This document shows, piece by piece, positions 39,275 through 48,007 of a DNA stretch of 64,000 nt (position 1 is its first letter; each line of letters begins with the position of its first letter). The position numbers and the translations under genes are program-made. The notes below the pieces were generated by a model. The model saw nothing but the letters and a program-made list of their open reading frames with translations, was not told where the DNA came from and made no database searches. Location of the stretch: positions 1 to 64,000 of the forward strand of contig DATGIF010000015.1 in the NCBI GenBank assembly GCA_035295845.1, in the 5' to 3' direction. The stretch comes from Palsa-892 sp035295845 (GTDB lineage Bacteria; Pseudomonadota; Alphaproteobacteria; Rhizobiales; Xanthobacteraceae).

Positions 39275-39432
39275 GTCACTGGCCTCACGCGATGAACTGG
39301 AATCTTGCCCACTGGATGACACGCGCCCTACTGAAAGACCAGCTTAACCAAAAATTAACCTTAGCGGGAGGCCGAAATACGACATTTCGCCAACAGCAGA
39401 CGAGTGTCGGCGGGTCGACGAAGGAGCGCGCC

Positions 39433-39996
39433 TCAGAGCGGGTTCCAGGTCGCCTGCGGGGTGAACTTCAGATAGCCGATATTGGCCCCGAGCCGCAGGC
39501 CAACGCCGGAGCGAATGGGCACCAGCACCATGCGGTCCCACGAAAGGGCGGTGGCGCCGAAGCCGCCAATGAAATAGGCGGAGCCGGAAATGCCGACAAA
39601 GCGCTGAAAGACCGCATCGACGCGGGGCATGTTGTAGACCAGGATCATAGTGCGCGCGCCGTCGCCGCCGAGGTCGAAGCCGAGCGACGGGCCCTGCCAA
39701 TAGACCTTCAGGTCGCCGGCATTACGCGTATAGAGGGTGCCTTCGCCATAACGAAGCCCGACCGTGATCGCGCCCGACGCTTCCTGGCCCAGAATGTAAC
39801 CGTTTGGCTCACCCCACTGGCTGAAGGCCTTTTCCACCACGAGCGCTAGGTCGCGCGACACCGTGCCAAAAAAGCGGTGACCGGCGTCGACGATCTCATT
39901 GGAAGAATAAGTGCCTGGCGGCGGTTGCTGGGCAAAGGCCGGGAATGCGGCAAAGACGAACGCAAGAAGGAGCACAATCGCGCGGATCTGCGCCAT
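39433..39996 (-). CDS. DUF1134 family envelope protein (EipA-like)
   Basis: A 187-residue exported protein: signal peptide ending AFAQQ near residue 23, then the DUF1134 domain with GHRFFGTVSRDLALVVEKAFSQWGEPNGYILGQE, KVYWQGPSLGFDLGGDGARTMILVYNM and GSAYFIGGFGATAL. DUF1134 is the family of EipA, a periplasmic protein needed for envelope integrity in Brucella. Length and all main blocks agree. It stands alone on the minus strand. Confidence 0.88.
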   Translation of the reverse strand: MAQIRAIVLLLAFVFAAFPAFAQQPPPGTYSSNEIVDAGHRFFGTVSRDLALVVEKAFSQWGEPNGYILGQEASGAITVGLRYGEGTLYTRNAGDLKVYWQGPSLGFDLGGDGARTMILVYNMPRVDAVFQRFVGISGSAYFIGGFGATALSWDRMVLVPIRSGVGLRLGANIGYLKFTPQATWNPL

Positions 39997-40152
39997 GCGA
40001 GTTCTCCGGTTTGATCAATGCGAAGTTTGGAAGCCCCTTAACCGCCCGCACACCGCGAACCGATACCTTCTCGGACAGGCCGGCTTGGGCGCGAATCAGG
40101 CGCGTTTTTACAAGCCCACTCTGGCGGTTCAAAGGCGAGAGGGGAAGTCATA

Positions 40153-40662
40153 ATGGGCTGGGATTCGATGGAAAGCGGCCCCAGGAGGGTATGCCGCCGA
40201 CTGGTGGTTGCCCTTGCCTTTCTATCCCTGCCGGTTGCGCTTTTGACGCCGCAAAGCCGGGCCGCGACCACCGAGCTCGTCATCTCCGACCCGCTTACGG
40301 GCATCGCGCTTTATGGCTTTGATCCGGTGGCCTACTTCGTCGATCGCGAAGCGCGCAAGGGATTACCCGGCTTCGAGCTGAAGCACGCGGGCCTCGTCTG
40401 GCGGTTTCGCAACGAAGGCAACCGTGCGGCCTTCGCCGAGCATCCCGGCGACTACATGCCGCGCTTTGGCGGTTATGATCCCTTGGGGGTCGCGCGCGGC
40501 GTTCCGGCAGCTGGCTATCCGTCGCTCTTTGCCATTCACGACAACCAGCTTCTTCTGTTCGCCAATGAGGAGAACCGCACGGCGTTCCTTGCAGGCCCGG
40601 ATGCAATGCTAGATGCCGCCGAAGCGACGTGGCCGAAGGTCATCCGCCAACTTGTTCCTTAG
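40153..40662 (+). CDS. Exported YHS-like domain protein
   Basis: A 169-residue protein with a signal peptide (RRLVVALAFLSLPVALLTPQSRA) followed by a YHS-type domain: GYDPVAYF-like GFDPVAYFVDREARKG, FRNEGNRAAFAEHPGDYMPRFGGY, and a second related half FANEENRTAFLAGPDAMLDAAEATW. YHS domains are small cysteine- or metal-associated modules; no cysteines are seen here. AGGGGAAG precedes ATG 40153. Its stop codon overlaps the cysQ stop by four bases on the opposite strand. Confidence 0.8.
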   Translation: MGWDSMESGPRRVCRRLVVALAFLSLPVALLTPQSRAATTELVISDPLTGIALYGFDPVAYFVDREARKGLPGFELKHAGLVWRFRNEGNRAAFAEHPGDYMPRFGGYDPLGVARGVPAAGYPSLFAIHDNQLLLFANEENRTAFLAGPDAMLDAAEATWPKVIRQLVP

Positions 40663-41459
40663 CCCGCGGGCGGACCGCCCCAAGCAATGAATCCATCGAG
40701 CCGGAAGTGCCGCGCGCGCGCGCCGTAAGTGATCGCGTTTCCGTCCGGCGTTTTCATGCTTCCGCCCGCGGCGGCGACAAGCGCGTGCCCTGCCGCCACG
40801 TCCCACTCGCTGATCGGCGCGAAGCGCGGATAGACGTCCGCGGCTCCTTCGGCGATGGCCGCGAATTTGAGTGACGAGCCCATTATCAGGCGGCGCTCGA
40901 CGGTGAGCGAGGCGACGAATTTCTCGGTCGCGGGATCCGGATGCGACCGGCTGACGGCGACGACGAGCGAATTGGGCCGCGGCCGAGCACAGATCGTCGC
41001 CGCCTTGGCGCGATCCAGCTCGCCGCCGGGCGGAATCGATGCGCGGACTGCTTCACTTCCACCGCCGGCATAGAGAATGCCTTGTGCCGGCGCATAGATC
41101 AGCCCGATGACCGGAACGCCGTTGCTGACGAGCGCGATGTTGACCGCATATTCCGGCCGGCCGTCGAGAAATTCGCGGGTGCCGTCGAGCGGATCGACGA
41201 GCAGGAATTCGCGGCCGGGCTCGGGGCGGTCGCCGGCCGCAACACTTTCCTCCGCGATCACCGGCACGCCGGGCAGAATGCGCGCGAGCCCTTCGTGCAA
41301 GATCGCTTCGGAAGCCTCGTCGGCAATGGTGACGGGACTGCGGTCCGCCTTCGGCCGTACGTCAAGATCGCGCGGCGCGGTCGCGAGGATGCGTTGACCG
41401 GCGGTGGCGGCAAGCCGGGCGAGCGGTTCGAGCAGGCGCGCATATTCGCCAGCGCTCAT
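40659..41459 (-). CDS. cysQ: 3'(2'),5'-bisphosphate nucleotidase CysQ
   Basis: A 266-residue inositol-monophosphatase-like enzyme that hydrolyses 3'-phosphoadenosine 5'-phosphate, the by-product of sulfate assimilation. Metal-site motifs are PVTIADEASEAIL, VIAEESVA, the signature LLVDPLDGTREFLDG, and EWDVAAGHALVAAAGG. ATG 41459 is chosen over a frame extension of 20 Lys/Arg-rich residues. It is divergent from chpT with 115 bases between starts. Confidence 0.93.
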   Translation of the reverse strand: MSAGEYARLLEPLARLAATAGQRILATAPRDLDVRPKADRSPVTIADEASEAILHEGLARILPGVPVIAEESVAAGDRPEPGREFLLVDPLDGTREFLDGRPEYAVNIALVSNGVPVIGLIYAPAQGILYAGGGSEAVRASIPPGGELDRAKAATICARPRPNSLVVAVSRSHPDPATEKFVASLTVERRLIMGSSLKFAAIAEGAADVYPRFAPISEWDVAAGHALVAAAGGSMKTPDGNAITYGARARHFRLDGFIAWGGPPAG

Positions 41460-41574
41460 TTGTTTTCCCCGGCCATGTTTTGATCCGCGCTGGTGTGACT
41501 TGCGGCGGAGGTGTATCACACCGCCGCTTTTTCGTCCTTAAGCGATTCGCGTCTTTTGCTCGTCTCGGCCGCGC

Positions 41575-42213
41575 ATGAGCCAGCCCGTTCAGCTAGAAGC
41601 TCTCGATCTCGCAGCGCTCGTCTGCTCGCGCGTTTGTCACGACGTGATCAGTCCGGTCGGCGCCATCGTCAACGGCCTTGAAGTGCTCGCCGACGAGAAG
41701 GACGATAAAATGCGGGAGGTCGCGCTCGACCTCATCCGCAAGAGTGCCGTCCAAGCTTCCGCCCGCCTGCAGTTTGCGCGGCTTGCCTTTGGCGCTGCCG
41801 GTTCCGCCGGGGCGCAAATCGATCTTGGCGATGCCGCCGAAGTCGCCAAAGGCGCGCTTGCCGACGATCGGCTGAAGCTTGTCTGGAATCTGCCGCGGGT
41901 GCTCCTGCCGAAGAACCGGGTGAAGCTTCTGCTGAATCTTCTGATGATCGCGGCAACCGCCATCCCGCGCGGCGGCACGCTCACGGTCGATCCCGTCGGC
42001 GAGGGGGAGGCTATGGGGTTTCGCCTCAGGGCCGAAGGCACGAATCCCCGCATTCCGGCCCAGGCCGAGGCATTGCTCGCTGGCAACCCCGCCGAGACGC
42101 TCGATGCCCATGTCATTCAGCCCTACTACGCGGGGCTCTTGGCCCGCGCCGCCGGTCTTACGGTCACGATGGCTGCGGAGGGGGGCGGAATCGTCATTAC
42201 CGCAGCCTCTTAA
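41575..42213 (+). CDS. chpT: Histidine phosphotransferase ChpT
   Basis: The middle protein of the CckA-ChpT-CtrA phosphorelay. The 212-residue protein has the dimerisation helix with phospho-histidine H22 in VCHDVISPVGAIVNGLEVL, then a degenerate kinase-like ATPase domain (LNLLMIAATAIPRGGTL) lacking ATP-binding boxes, as in Caulobacter ChpT. It passes phosphate from CckA to CtrA, which is encoded in this window at 47959-48660. It heads a plus-strand run into cheA, with 154 bases between. Confidence 0.9.
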   Translation: MSQPVQLEALDLAALVCSRVCHDVISPVGAIVNGLEVLADEKDDKMREVALDLIRKSAVQASARLQFARLAFGAAGSAGAQIDLGDAAEVAKGALADDRLKLVWNLPRVLLPKNRVKLLLNLLMIAATAIPRGGTLTVDPVGEGEAMGFRLRAEGTNPRIPAQAEALLAGNPAETLDAHVIQPYYAGLLARAAGLTVTMAAEGGGIVITAAS

Positions 42214-42367
42214 GGGCCTAAAATGATGGTATCTGAGTAGTAAGTATATTGTTCTTTCAAGCAAATTTAACCGCTAAGGCCTGAAAATCCGCTCGAAAAA
42301 GGACGCGGGCTTCCGACGAGGGGCCGGCGTCGCTTTGGCGCTTAAGCCTATCCCAACGAGCGGCTCC

Positions 42368-45001
42368 ATGGACGACCTTCTGCGCGAATTTCTGACCGAG
42401 ACGAGCGAAAGTCTCGATGTCGTTGATGTCGAACTCGTGCGCTTCGAGCGCGAGCCCAATAACGCGGAGATTCTCGCCAACGTCTTCCGGCTTGTTCACA
42501 CCATCAAGGGCACGTGTGGTTTCCTCGGCCTGCCACGGCTGGAAGCGCTCGCGCATGCGGCCGAAACCCTCATGGGTTGCTTCCGCGACGGCATGCCGGT
42601 CACCCGCGAAGCGGTGACGGTGGTGCTCGCGACCATCGACCGGATCAAGGAGATTCTGGCCTCGCTCGAAAGCAGTCAGGCTGAACCCGCGGGCAGCGAC
42701 GAAGATCTCATCGGCAAGCTCGAGCGCCTTTCAGCGGCGGCGTCCGCTGCCGAGCTAAGTCAAACCGTCGGCACGCTGGTACATCAGGTCCTGGAGCGGC
42801 CGTTGCGGCCGGGCGAGGTTTCGCTCGACGAGCTTGAACGCGCTTTCCGCGAGACGGAGGGCCCGGATTTGAGTGCACCACCTCCTTCATTGGATACCGG
42901 ATCAGAACGCCGCTCGGAGGCTGATCGCCGTGCCGAGATCCGGCGCGAGGACGAAAAGCGCGAAGCCGCGGCCAAAGCGCAGACTTTGCGCGTGCAGGTC
43001 GAGACCCTCGAGCGCTTGATGACGATGGTGTCGGAACTGGTTCTGACGCGCAATCAGCTCCTCGAAATCGTGCGCCGTACCCAGGAAAGCGAATTCAAGT
43101 CGCCGTTGCAGCGCCTTTCGAACGTCACCGCCGAATTGCAGGAAGGCGTGATCAAGACTCGCATGCAGCCGATCGGCAATGCGTGGTCGAAGCTCCCGCG
43201 TATCGTGCGCGACCTTGCCACCGAACTTGGCAAGAAGATCGAGATCGAAATGCACGGCGCCGATACCGAGCTCGACCGCCAGGTGCTCGAGGTGATCAAG
43301 GATCCGCTGACCCACATGGTGCGGAATTCCGCCGACCACGGAATCGAGATGCCCGACGAGCGCCGTGCCTCCGGCAAGCCGGAACAGGGCACGATCCGGC
43401 TTTCGGCGCGCCACGAGGGCGGTCACATCATCATCACGATCTCCGACGACGGCCGCGGCCTCAATACCGAACGCATCCGCGCCAAGGCCGTGCGCATGGG
43501 GCTGATTTCCGCCGACGACAAGCTCACGCACGCGCAAATTCAGAAATTCATTTTCGCGCCGGGTTTTTCGACCGCGGCGACAGTGACGAGCGTCTCCGGC
43601 CGCGGCGTTGGCATGGATGTGGTGAAAACCAACATCGATCAGATCGGCGGCAGCATTGACCTTAAGTCGGAGTTCGGCCGCGGCACGATCTTCACGGTCA
43701 AGATTCCGCTCACGCTTGCAATCGTGCCGGCGCTGATCGTGGAGGCGGCGAAGGAGCGGTTCGCCATCCCGCAGGTCTCAGTGCTCGAACTCGTGCGCGT
43801 GCGCTCGGGCTCCGAGCACTGCATCGAGCGGGTGAAAGACGCGCCAGTGCTCAGGCTGCGCAATAAGCTCCTGCCCCTCGTGCACCTCGGCTCGCTGTTG
43901 CGAATTTCGAGCGGCGATGCGGAGGAGGGAGCGTTCATCGTGGTGATGCAGGCCGGAAGCCGTGTCATGGGCGTCGTCGTCGACGGCGTGTTCCACAGTG
44001 AGGAAATCGTGGTGAAGCCGATGGCCTCGAAGCTTCGCGATATCGCGCTGTTTTCGGGCAATACGATTCTCGGCGACGGCTCGGTGATCCTGATTCTCGA
44101 TCCGAACGGTCTGGCCACGACCCTGGGCGGCCGTCTTGACGATTCCGAAATCGCCGAGCCGGAAACGGCCAAGGCGCGAATTGAAGAAACCGATCGGCCG
44201 ATTTTGCTGCTTGTCTTCCGGGCGGGCGGAGGCGAGCCGAAAGCCGTGCCGCTGTCGCTGATTACGCGGCTCGAGGAGATCGACGCCAAGGATGTCCAGC
44301 GGTCGAGCGGCCGTCCACTCGTGCAGTATCGCGGCACGCTCATGCCGCTCGTGCCAGTCAATGACGGGGTCCGGATTAGGACCGAGGGCGTGCAGCCGCT
44401 TCTCGTTTTCACCGATGCCGGCCGCTCGATGGGTCTTGTAGTCGACGAGATCGTGGACATCGTCGAGGACCGCCTCAATATCGAAGTCGGCAGCGCGCTG
44501 CCCGGCATTCTGGGCGCCGCCATCGTCAAGGAGCGCGCGACTGAAATCATCGATATCGCCCACTACCTGCCGCTCGCCTACGAAGACTGGTTCCAACGCA
44601 AGGATCGGAACGCGGACGAGCAGAAGCGCCGTCTTCTCTTCGTCGACGATTCCGCTTTCTTCCGCAACATGCTGACGCCCGTGCTGAAGGCCGCGGGCTA
44701 TGACGTCGTGACGGCCGCCAATGGCAAAGAGGCGCTGGCGCTTGTCGAAAAAGCAAATTTCGAAGTGGTTGTGAGCGATATCGAAATGCCGGAGATCGAC
44801 GGCTTTGATCTCGCCGAAGCGATGCTGGCGGATCCGCGGATGCGCGGAGTGCCGATTATCGCGCTCACTTCCCACACCTCGCCCGTCATGATCGAGCGCG
44901 GGCGCCGTGTCGGCTTCCGCGCCTTCGTCGCCAAGTTCGACCGCCAGGGACTGATCGCGGCGCTCAAGGATGCGCCGCTCGAAGTAAACAAGGCCGCCTG
45001 A
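42368..45001 (+). CDS. cheA: Chemotaxis histidine kinase CheA with C-terminal receiver
   Basis: The central chemotaxis kinase, 877 residues. An HPt domain has H44 in LVHTIKGTCGFLGL, followed by a linker, dimerisation helices (LRVQVETLERLMTMVSELVLTRNQLL), and the ATPase (HMVRNSADHGIE, ISDDGRGL, GRGVGMDVVK). Two CheW-like domains come next (about 440-600 and 605-730), then a receiver with D804 in VVVSDIEMPEIDG. The fused receiver is an alphaproteobacterial variant that may act as a phosphate sink. ATG 42368 is preferred because MDDLLREFLTETSESLDVVD is the usual start; an in-frame TTG at 42335 would add 11 residues. cheW follows after one base. Confidence 0.96.
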   Translation: MDDLLREFLTETSESLDVVDVELVRFEREPNNAEILANVFRLVHTIKGTCGFLGLPRLEALAHAAETLMGCFRDGMPVTREAVTVVLATIDRIKEILASLESSQAEPAGSDEDLIGKLERLSAAASAAELSQTVGTLVHQVLERPLRPGEVSLDELERAFRETEGPDLSAPPPSLDTGSERRSEADRRAEIRREDEKREAAAKAQTLRVQVETLERLMTMVSELVLTRNQLLEIVRRTQESEFKSPLQRLSNVTAELQEGVIKTRMQPIGNAWSKLPRIVRDLATELGKKIEIEMHGADTELDRQVLEVIKDPLTHMVRNSADHGIEMPDERRASGKPEQGTIRLSARHEGGHIIITISDDGRGLNTERIRAKAVRMGLISADDKLTHAQIQKFIFAPGFSTAATVTSVSGRGVGMDVVKTNIDQIGGSIDLKSEFGRGTIFTVKIPLTLAIVPALIVEAAKERFAIPQVSVLELVRVRSGSEHCIERVKDAPVLRLRNKLLPLVHLGSLLRISSGDAEEGAFIVVMQAGSRVMGVVVDGVFHSEEIVVKPMASKLRDIALFSGNTILGDGSVILILDPNGLATTLGGRLDDSEIAEPETAKARIEETDRPILLLVFRAGGGEPKAVPLSLITRLEEIDAKDVQRSSGRPLVQYRGTLMPLVPVNDGVRIRTEGVQPLLVFTDAGRSMGLVVDEIVDIVEDRLNIEVGSALPGILGAAIVKERATEIIDIAHYLPLAYEDWFQRKDRNADEQKRRLLFVDDSAFFRNMLTPVLKAAGYDVVTAANGKEALALVEKANFEVVVSDIEMPEIDGFDLAEAMLADPRMRGVPIIALTSHTSPVMIERGRRVGFRAFVAKFDRQGLIAALKDAPLEVNKAA

Positions 45002-45002
45002 T

Positions 45003-45455
45003 ATGCAAACCAGTGAGGAAACCGAATTCGTGACCGTGCTGATCGCGGGGCAGCTGTTCGGCCTCCCGATCGCGCGCGTGCACGACGTTTTCATGGTGGA
45101 TCGCCTGACGCGCGTGCCGCTCGCGCCGCCTGAGGTGGCCGGCATTATGAATCTGCGCGGCCGTGTTGTGACCACGATCGACATGCGCCGCCGCCTCGAT
45201 CTTCCGCCGCGGGAAGAAACCGGCAACAGGATGGCCGTCGGCATCGAACGCCGTGGTGAATCCTACGGCCTTCTGATCGATAGCGTCGGAGAAGTTTTGA
45301 AAATTCCGATGGCGAATCGCGAACCCAATCCCGTCAATCTCGATCCGCGCTGGGCGCAAGTAGCGGCCGGTGTCGTTCAGCTTGATGGCCGGTTGATGGT
45401 CGTCCTCGATGTCGACCGCGTGCTCGAACTCAAAGCGTTAGGAATGGTTGCGTAA
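45003..45455 (+). CDS. cheW: Chemotaxis adaptor CheW
   Basis: A 150-residue adaptor that couples CheA to chemoreceptors. The single CheW fold shows EFVTVLIAGQLFGLPIARVHDVF at the start, VAGIMNLRGRVVTTIDMRRRL in the receptor-binding region, and GLLIDSVGEVLKIP further on. It begins one base after the cheA stop and precedes cheY by 27 bases, in the order cheA-cheW-cheY-cheB-cheR. Confidence 0.96.
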   Translation: MQTSEETEFVTVLIAGQLFGLPIARVHDVFMVDRLTRVPLAPPEVAGIMNLRGRVVTTIDMRRRLDLPPREETGNRMAVGIERRGESYGLLIDSVGEVLKIPMANREPNPVNLDPRWAQVAAGVVQLDGRLMVVLDVDRVLELKALGMVA

Positions 45456-45482
45456 ATCTGTATGGAGAAGGAGATCTCGACG

Positions 45483-45848
45483 ATGAAACGGTGTCTTGTA
45501 ATCGACGATTCCAGCGTGATCCGAAAGGTGGCGAGGCGCATCCTCGAAGGTTTCGGCTTTGCCATCGTGGAAGCGTCCGACGGCCGTCAGGCGCTGGAAT
45601 CCTGCACGAAGGAAATGCCCGACGCGATTCTTCTGGATTGGAACATGCCGGTCATGGATGGTTACGAGTTCCTGCGGGCGCTCCGCGCGATGCCCCATGG
45701 CGACAAGCCGAAGGTTGTCTTCTGCACCACCGAAAACGATCTCGCACACATCGCCCGCGCGATGCATGCGGGCGCCGACGAATACATCATGAAGCCGTTC
45801 GACAAGGAGATCGTCGAAGCGAAGTTCCAGGAAGTCGGCCTGATCTGA
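45483..45848 (+). CDS. cheY: Chemotaxis response regulator CheY
   Basis: A 121-residue single receiver domain that binds the flagellar switch when phosphorylated by CheA. The acid pair is in CLVIDDSSVIRKVARRIL, the acceptor is D52 in ILLDWNMPVMDG, and the conserved Thr and Lys are in VFCTTEND and IMKPFDKE. AAGGAG lies upstream of ATG 45483; an ATG at 45462 would add seven residues that overlap that site. Confidence 0.95.
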   Translation: MKRCLVIDDSSVIRKVARRILEGFGFAIVEASDGRQALESCTKEMPDAILLDWNMPVMDGYEFLRALRAMPHGDKPKVVFCTTENDLAHIARAMHAGADEYIMKPFDKEIVEAKFQEVGLI

Positions 45849-45923
45849 CGGCTTCCTGCTTCCGCTTCAGTCGGAAGCTCGGTTTGGTGTTTTGTCAGGT
45901 GTCCTGAATTTCGGTCGCGTACC

Positions 45924-47039
45924 ATGTCCCTGCCGCAGATCGTCGCCAGCAGCACTGTCGGATCCGCCATCCGCGTCATGATCGTCGATGACGCGGTCGT
46001 CGTGCGCGGTCTGATGTCGCGGTGGCTTTCCGAAGAACCCGGCATCGAGATCGTCGGGGCGTTTCGCAACGGCCGCGAGGCCGTCGACAACGTCCTGAAA
46101 CTCAATCCCGACATTTGCCTGCTCGATATCGAGATGCCCGAGTTGGACGGGCTCGCGGCACTTCCACTTCTGCTCGCGCGCAAGCCTAACCTCGTTGTGA
46201 TCATGGCTTCGACGCTCACGCGTCGCAACGCCGAGGTGAGCTTAAAGGCACTGTCGCTCGGCGCCACCGATTACGTGGCTAAACCGGAAACGAGCCGGGA
46301 ACTCACGTTTGAACAATCCTACCGCCGCGAAATCGTCGAGAAGATCAGAATTCTCGGCCGCCATCAGGCACCGGGACCGCTTCGTCCGAGGCCAAGCCGC
46401 AGCGTTGCCGCCGCGCGCGCGCAAGCGATTTCGCTCAGGCCCTTTTCATCCATACCCCCTCGCGTGCTTGCGATCGGAAGCTCCACTGGCGGGCCGCAGG
46501 CCCTGGAGGCGATGGTACGCGGGCTTTCGCCCGTGCTTGCGCGGCTCCCGCTCGTGATCACGCAACACATGCCGTCGACCTTCACGGCGATCTTGGCCGA
46601 GCATCTCGCGCGTGCCGCCAACCGGCCCGCGCATGAAGGCGTGCATGGGGAGCCGCTCAAGCCCGGCGTGGTGTACGTGGCGCCCGGCGGCAAACACATG
46701 AAGCTCGCCCGTCAAGGCGACTCAGCCACGATCGTGATCGACGATGGCCCGCCTGTGCATTTTTGCAAGCCGGCGGTCGACCCGTTGTTTCGATCGGCGG
46801 CGGAGGCGTTCGGCGCGAGCCTGCTCGCGGTCGTGCTCACGGGCATGGGAACGGACGGTACCGAAGGCGCGGCCAGCATCGCTGCGGCGGGCGGCAGCAC
46901 CATTGCGCAGGACGAAACGACGAGCGTGGTGTGGGGCATGCCTGGCTCAGCCGCCCATAGCGGGCATTGCTCGGCCGTGCTTCCGCTCGATGAGATCGCG
47001 CCGAAGATCGTGCGGCTTGTTAATGGGGACCGCGCGTGA
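45924..47039 (+). CDS. cheB: Chemotaxis protein-glutamate methylesterase CheB
   Basis: Removes methyl groups from chemoreceptors, giving adaptation. The 371-residue protein has an N-terminal receiver (acceptor D68 in DICLLDIEMPELDG) and a C-terminal esterase with the catalytic triad Ser in AIGSSTGGPQAL, His in TQHMPSTFT and Asp in LTGMGTDGTEGA. The stop overlaps the cheR GTG start by four bases. Confidence 0.96.
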   Translation: MSLPQIVASSTVGSAIRVMIVDDAVVVRGLMSRWLSEEPGIEIVGAFRNGREAVDNVLKLNPDICLLDIEMPELDGLAALPLLLARKPNLVVIMASTLTRRNAEVSLKALSLGATDYVAKPETSRELTFEQSYRREIVEKIRILGRHQAPGPLRPRPSRSVAAARAQAISLRPFSSIPPRVLAIGSSTGGPQALEAMVRGLSPVLARLPLVITQHMPSTFTAILAEHLARAANRPAHEGVHGEPLKPGVVYVAPGGKHMKLARQGDSATIVIDDGPPVHFCKPAVDPLFRSAAEAFGASLLAVVLTGMGTDGTEGAASIAAAGGSTIAQDETTSVVWGMPGSAAHSGHCSAVLPLDEIAPKIVRLVNGDRA

Positions 47040-48007
47040 CGCCGCTCGACTACGAATATTTGCGCAAGCTTTTGAAGGAGCGCTCCGGCCTCGTGCTCGC
47101 GCCGGAAAAGCAATATTTGCTGGAGAGCCGTCTAATGCCGATCGCGCGCCGCACCGGTTGCGCATCGATCACCGATCTAGTCCGGCGCTTGCGCGAGCCG
47201 GACACCGAGTTGCTGAAGGCGGAAATCGCAGAGACGATGACGATCAACGAATCGTTCTTCTTCCGCGACAAGATTCCATTCGACCGCTTCCGCGACACCG
47301 TGCTTCCTGCGATGCTCGCCGCGCGCGCGAATTCCAAACGGCTGCGGATCTGGTGCGCGGCGGCCTCGACCGGCCAGGAACCCTATTCGCTCGCCATGAT
47401 CCTGAAGAGTATGGAGGAGAAACTCTCCGGCTGGCGCATCGACATCGTCGCGACCGACATTTCGAACGAGGTCCTGGAACGGGCACGAACCGGCATCTAC
47501 AGCCAGTTCGAGGTGCAACGGGGCCTGCCGATTCAGATGCTGATGCAGCATTTCGAACAGATCGGCGAGCAGTGGCGGGTTTCGGAAACGATCCGCAAAA
47601 TGGTCCGCTTCCGCCAGCTCAACCTGCTTGCGGATTTTACTTCCCTCGGCACGTTCGATGTCGTGTTTTGTCGCAACGTGCTGATCTATTTCGACCAGGC
47701 GACCAAGGTCAATGTGCTGGAACGAATTTACCGCCAGCTCACGCCGGATGGATTTCTGCTTATGGGGGCTGCGGAAACCGTCGTTGGCCTCACCGATACC
47801 TTCGTGCCGATGGCCGATAAGCGCGGGCTCTATGTGCGGGCGGTGCCGCAGCCCAAGCCCCGAAGCTCGCCGCCGCTTCGCGCTAGGCGCGGCCAAAACA
47901 AAACCCCGCCTTGCGGCGGGGTTTCGTCTTCAGACAGGAGTTTGGGGGTGGAGGACGCTTACGCAGAAATGCGGGCTTCGCCTTCGAGCGGCTCGCGCAG
48001 CACATAG
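47036..48007 (+). CDS. cheR: Chemoreceptor methyltransferase CheR, with atypical C-terminal tail
   Basis: Methylates chemoreceptor glutamates using SAM. The 323-residue product has the N-terminal helical domain (LDYEYLRKLLKERSGLVLAPEKQYLL), the INESFFFRD motif, the SAM site IWCAAASTGQEPYSLAM, and FDVVFCRNVLIYFD. Family members usually end near residue 280. Here the frame continues about 40 residues through a terminator hairpin (47901-47924) and 49 bases into the opposite-strand ctrA gene. A TAG in another frame at 47884 suggests that the ancestral stop was lost by a small frameshift. The start is GTG, coupled to cheB. Confidence 0.9.
   Translation: MTPLDYEYLRKLLKERSGLVLAPEKQYLLESRLMPIARRTGCASITDLVRRLREPDTELLKAEIAETMTINESFFFRDKIPFDRFRDTVLPAMLAARANSKRLRIWCAAASTGQEPYSLAMILKSMEEKLSGWRIDIVATDISNEVLERARTGIYSQFEVQRGLPIQMLMQHFEQIGEQWRVSETIRKMVRFRQLNLLADFTSLGTFDVVFCRNVLIYFDQATKVNVLERIYRQLTPDGFLLMGAAETVVGLTDTFVPMADKRGLYVRAVPQPKPRSSPPLRARRGQNKTPPCGGVSSSDRSLGVEDAYAEMRASPSSGSRST
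47901..47924. terminator. Bidirectional terminator between cheR and ctrA
   Basis: AAACCCCGCC and GGCGGGGTTT form ten perfect pairs around TTGC. Read on the minus strand it is followed by TTGTTTTGG, which fits ctrA termination. On the plus strand it is followed by CGTCTTC, a weaker tail. It lies inside the extended cheR frame. Confidence 0.8.
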
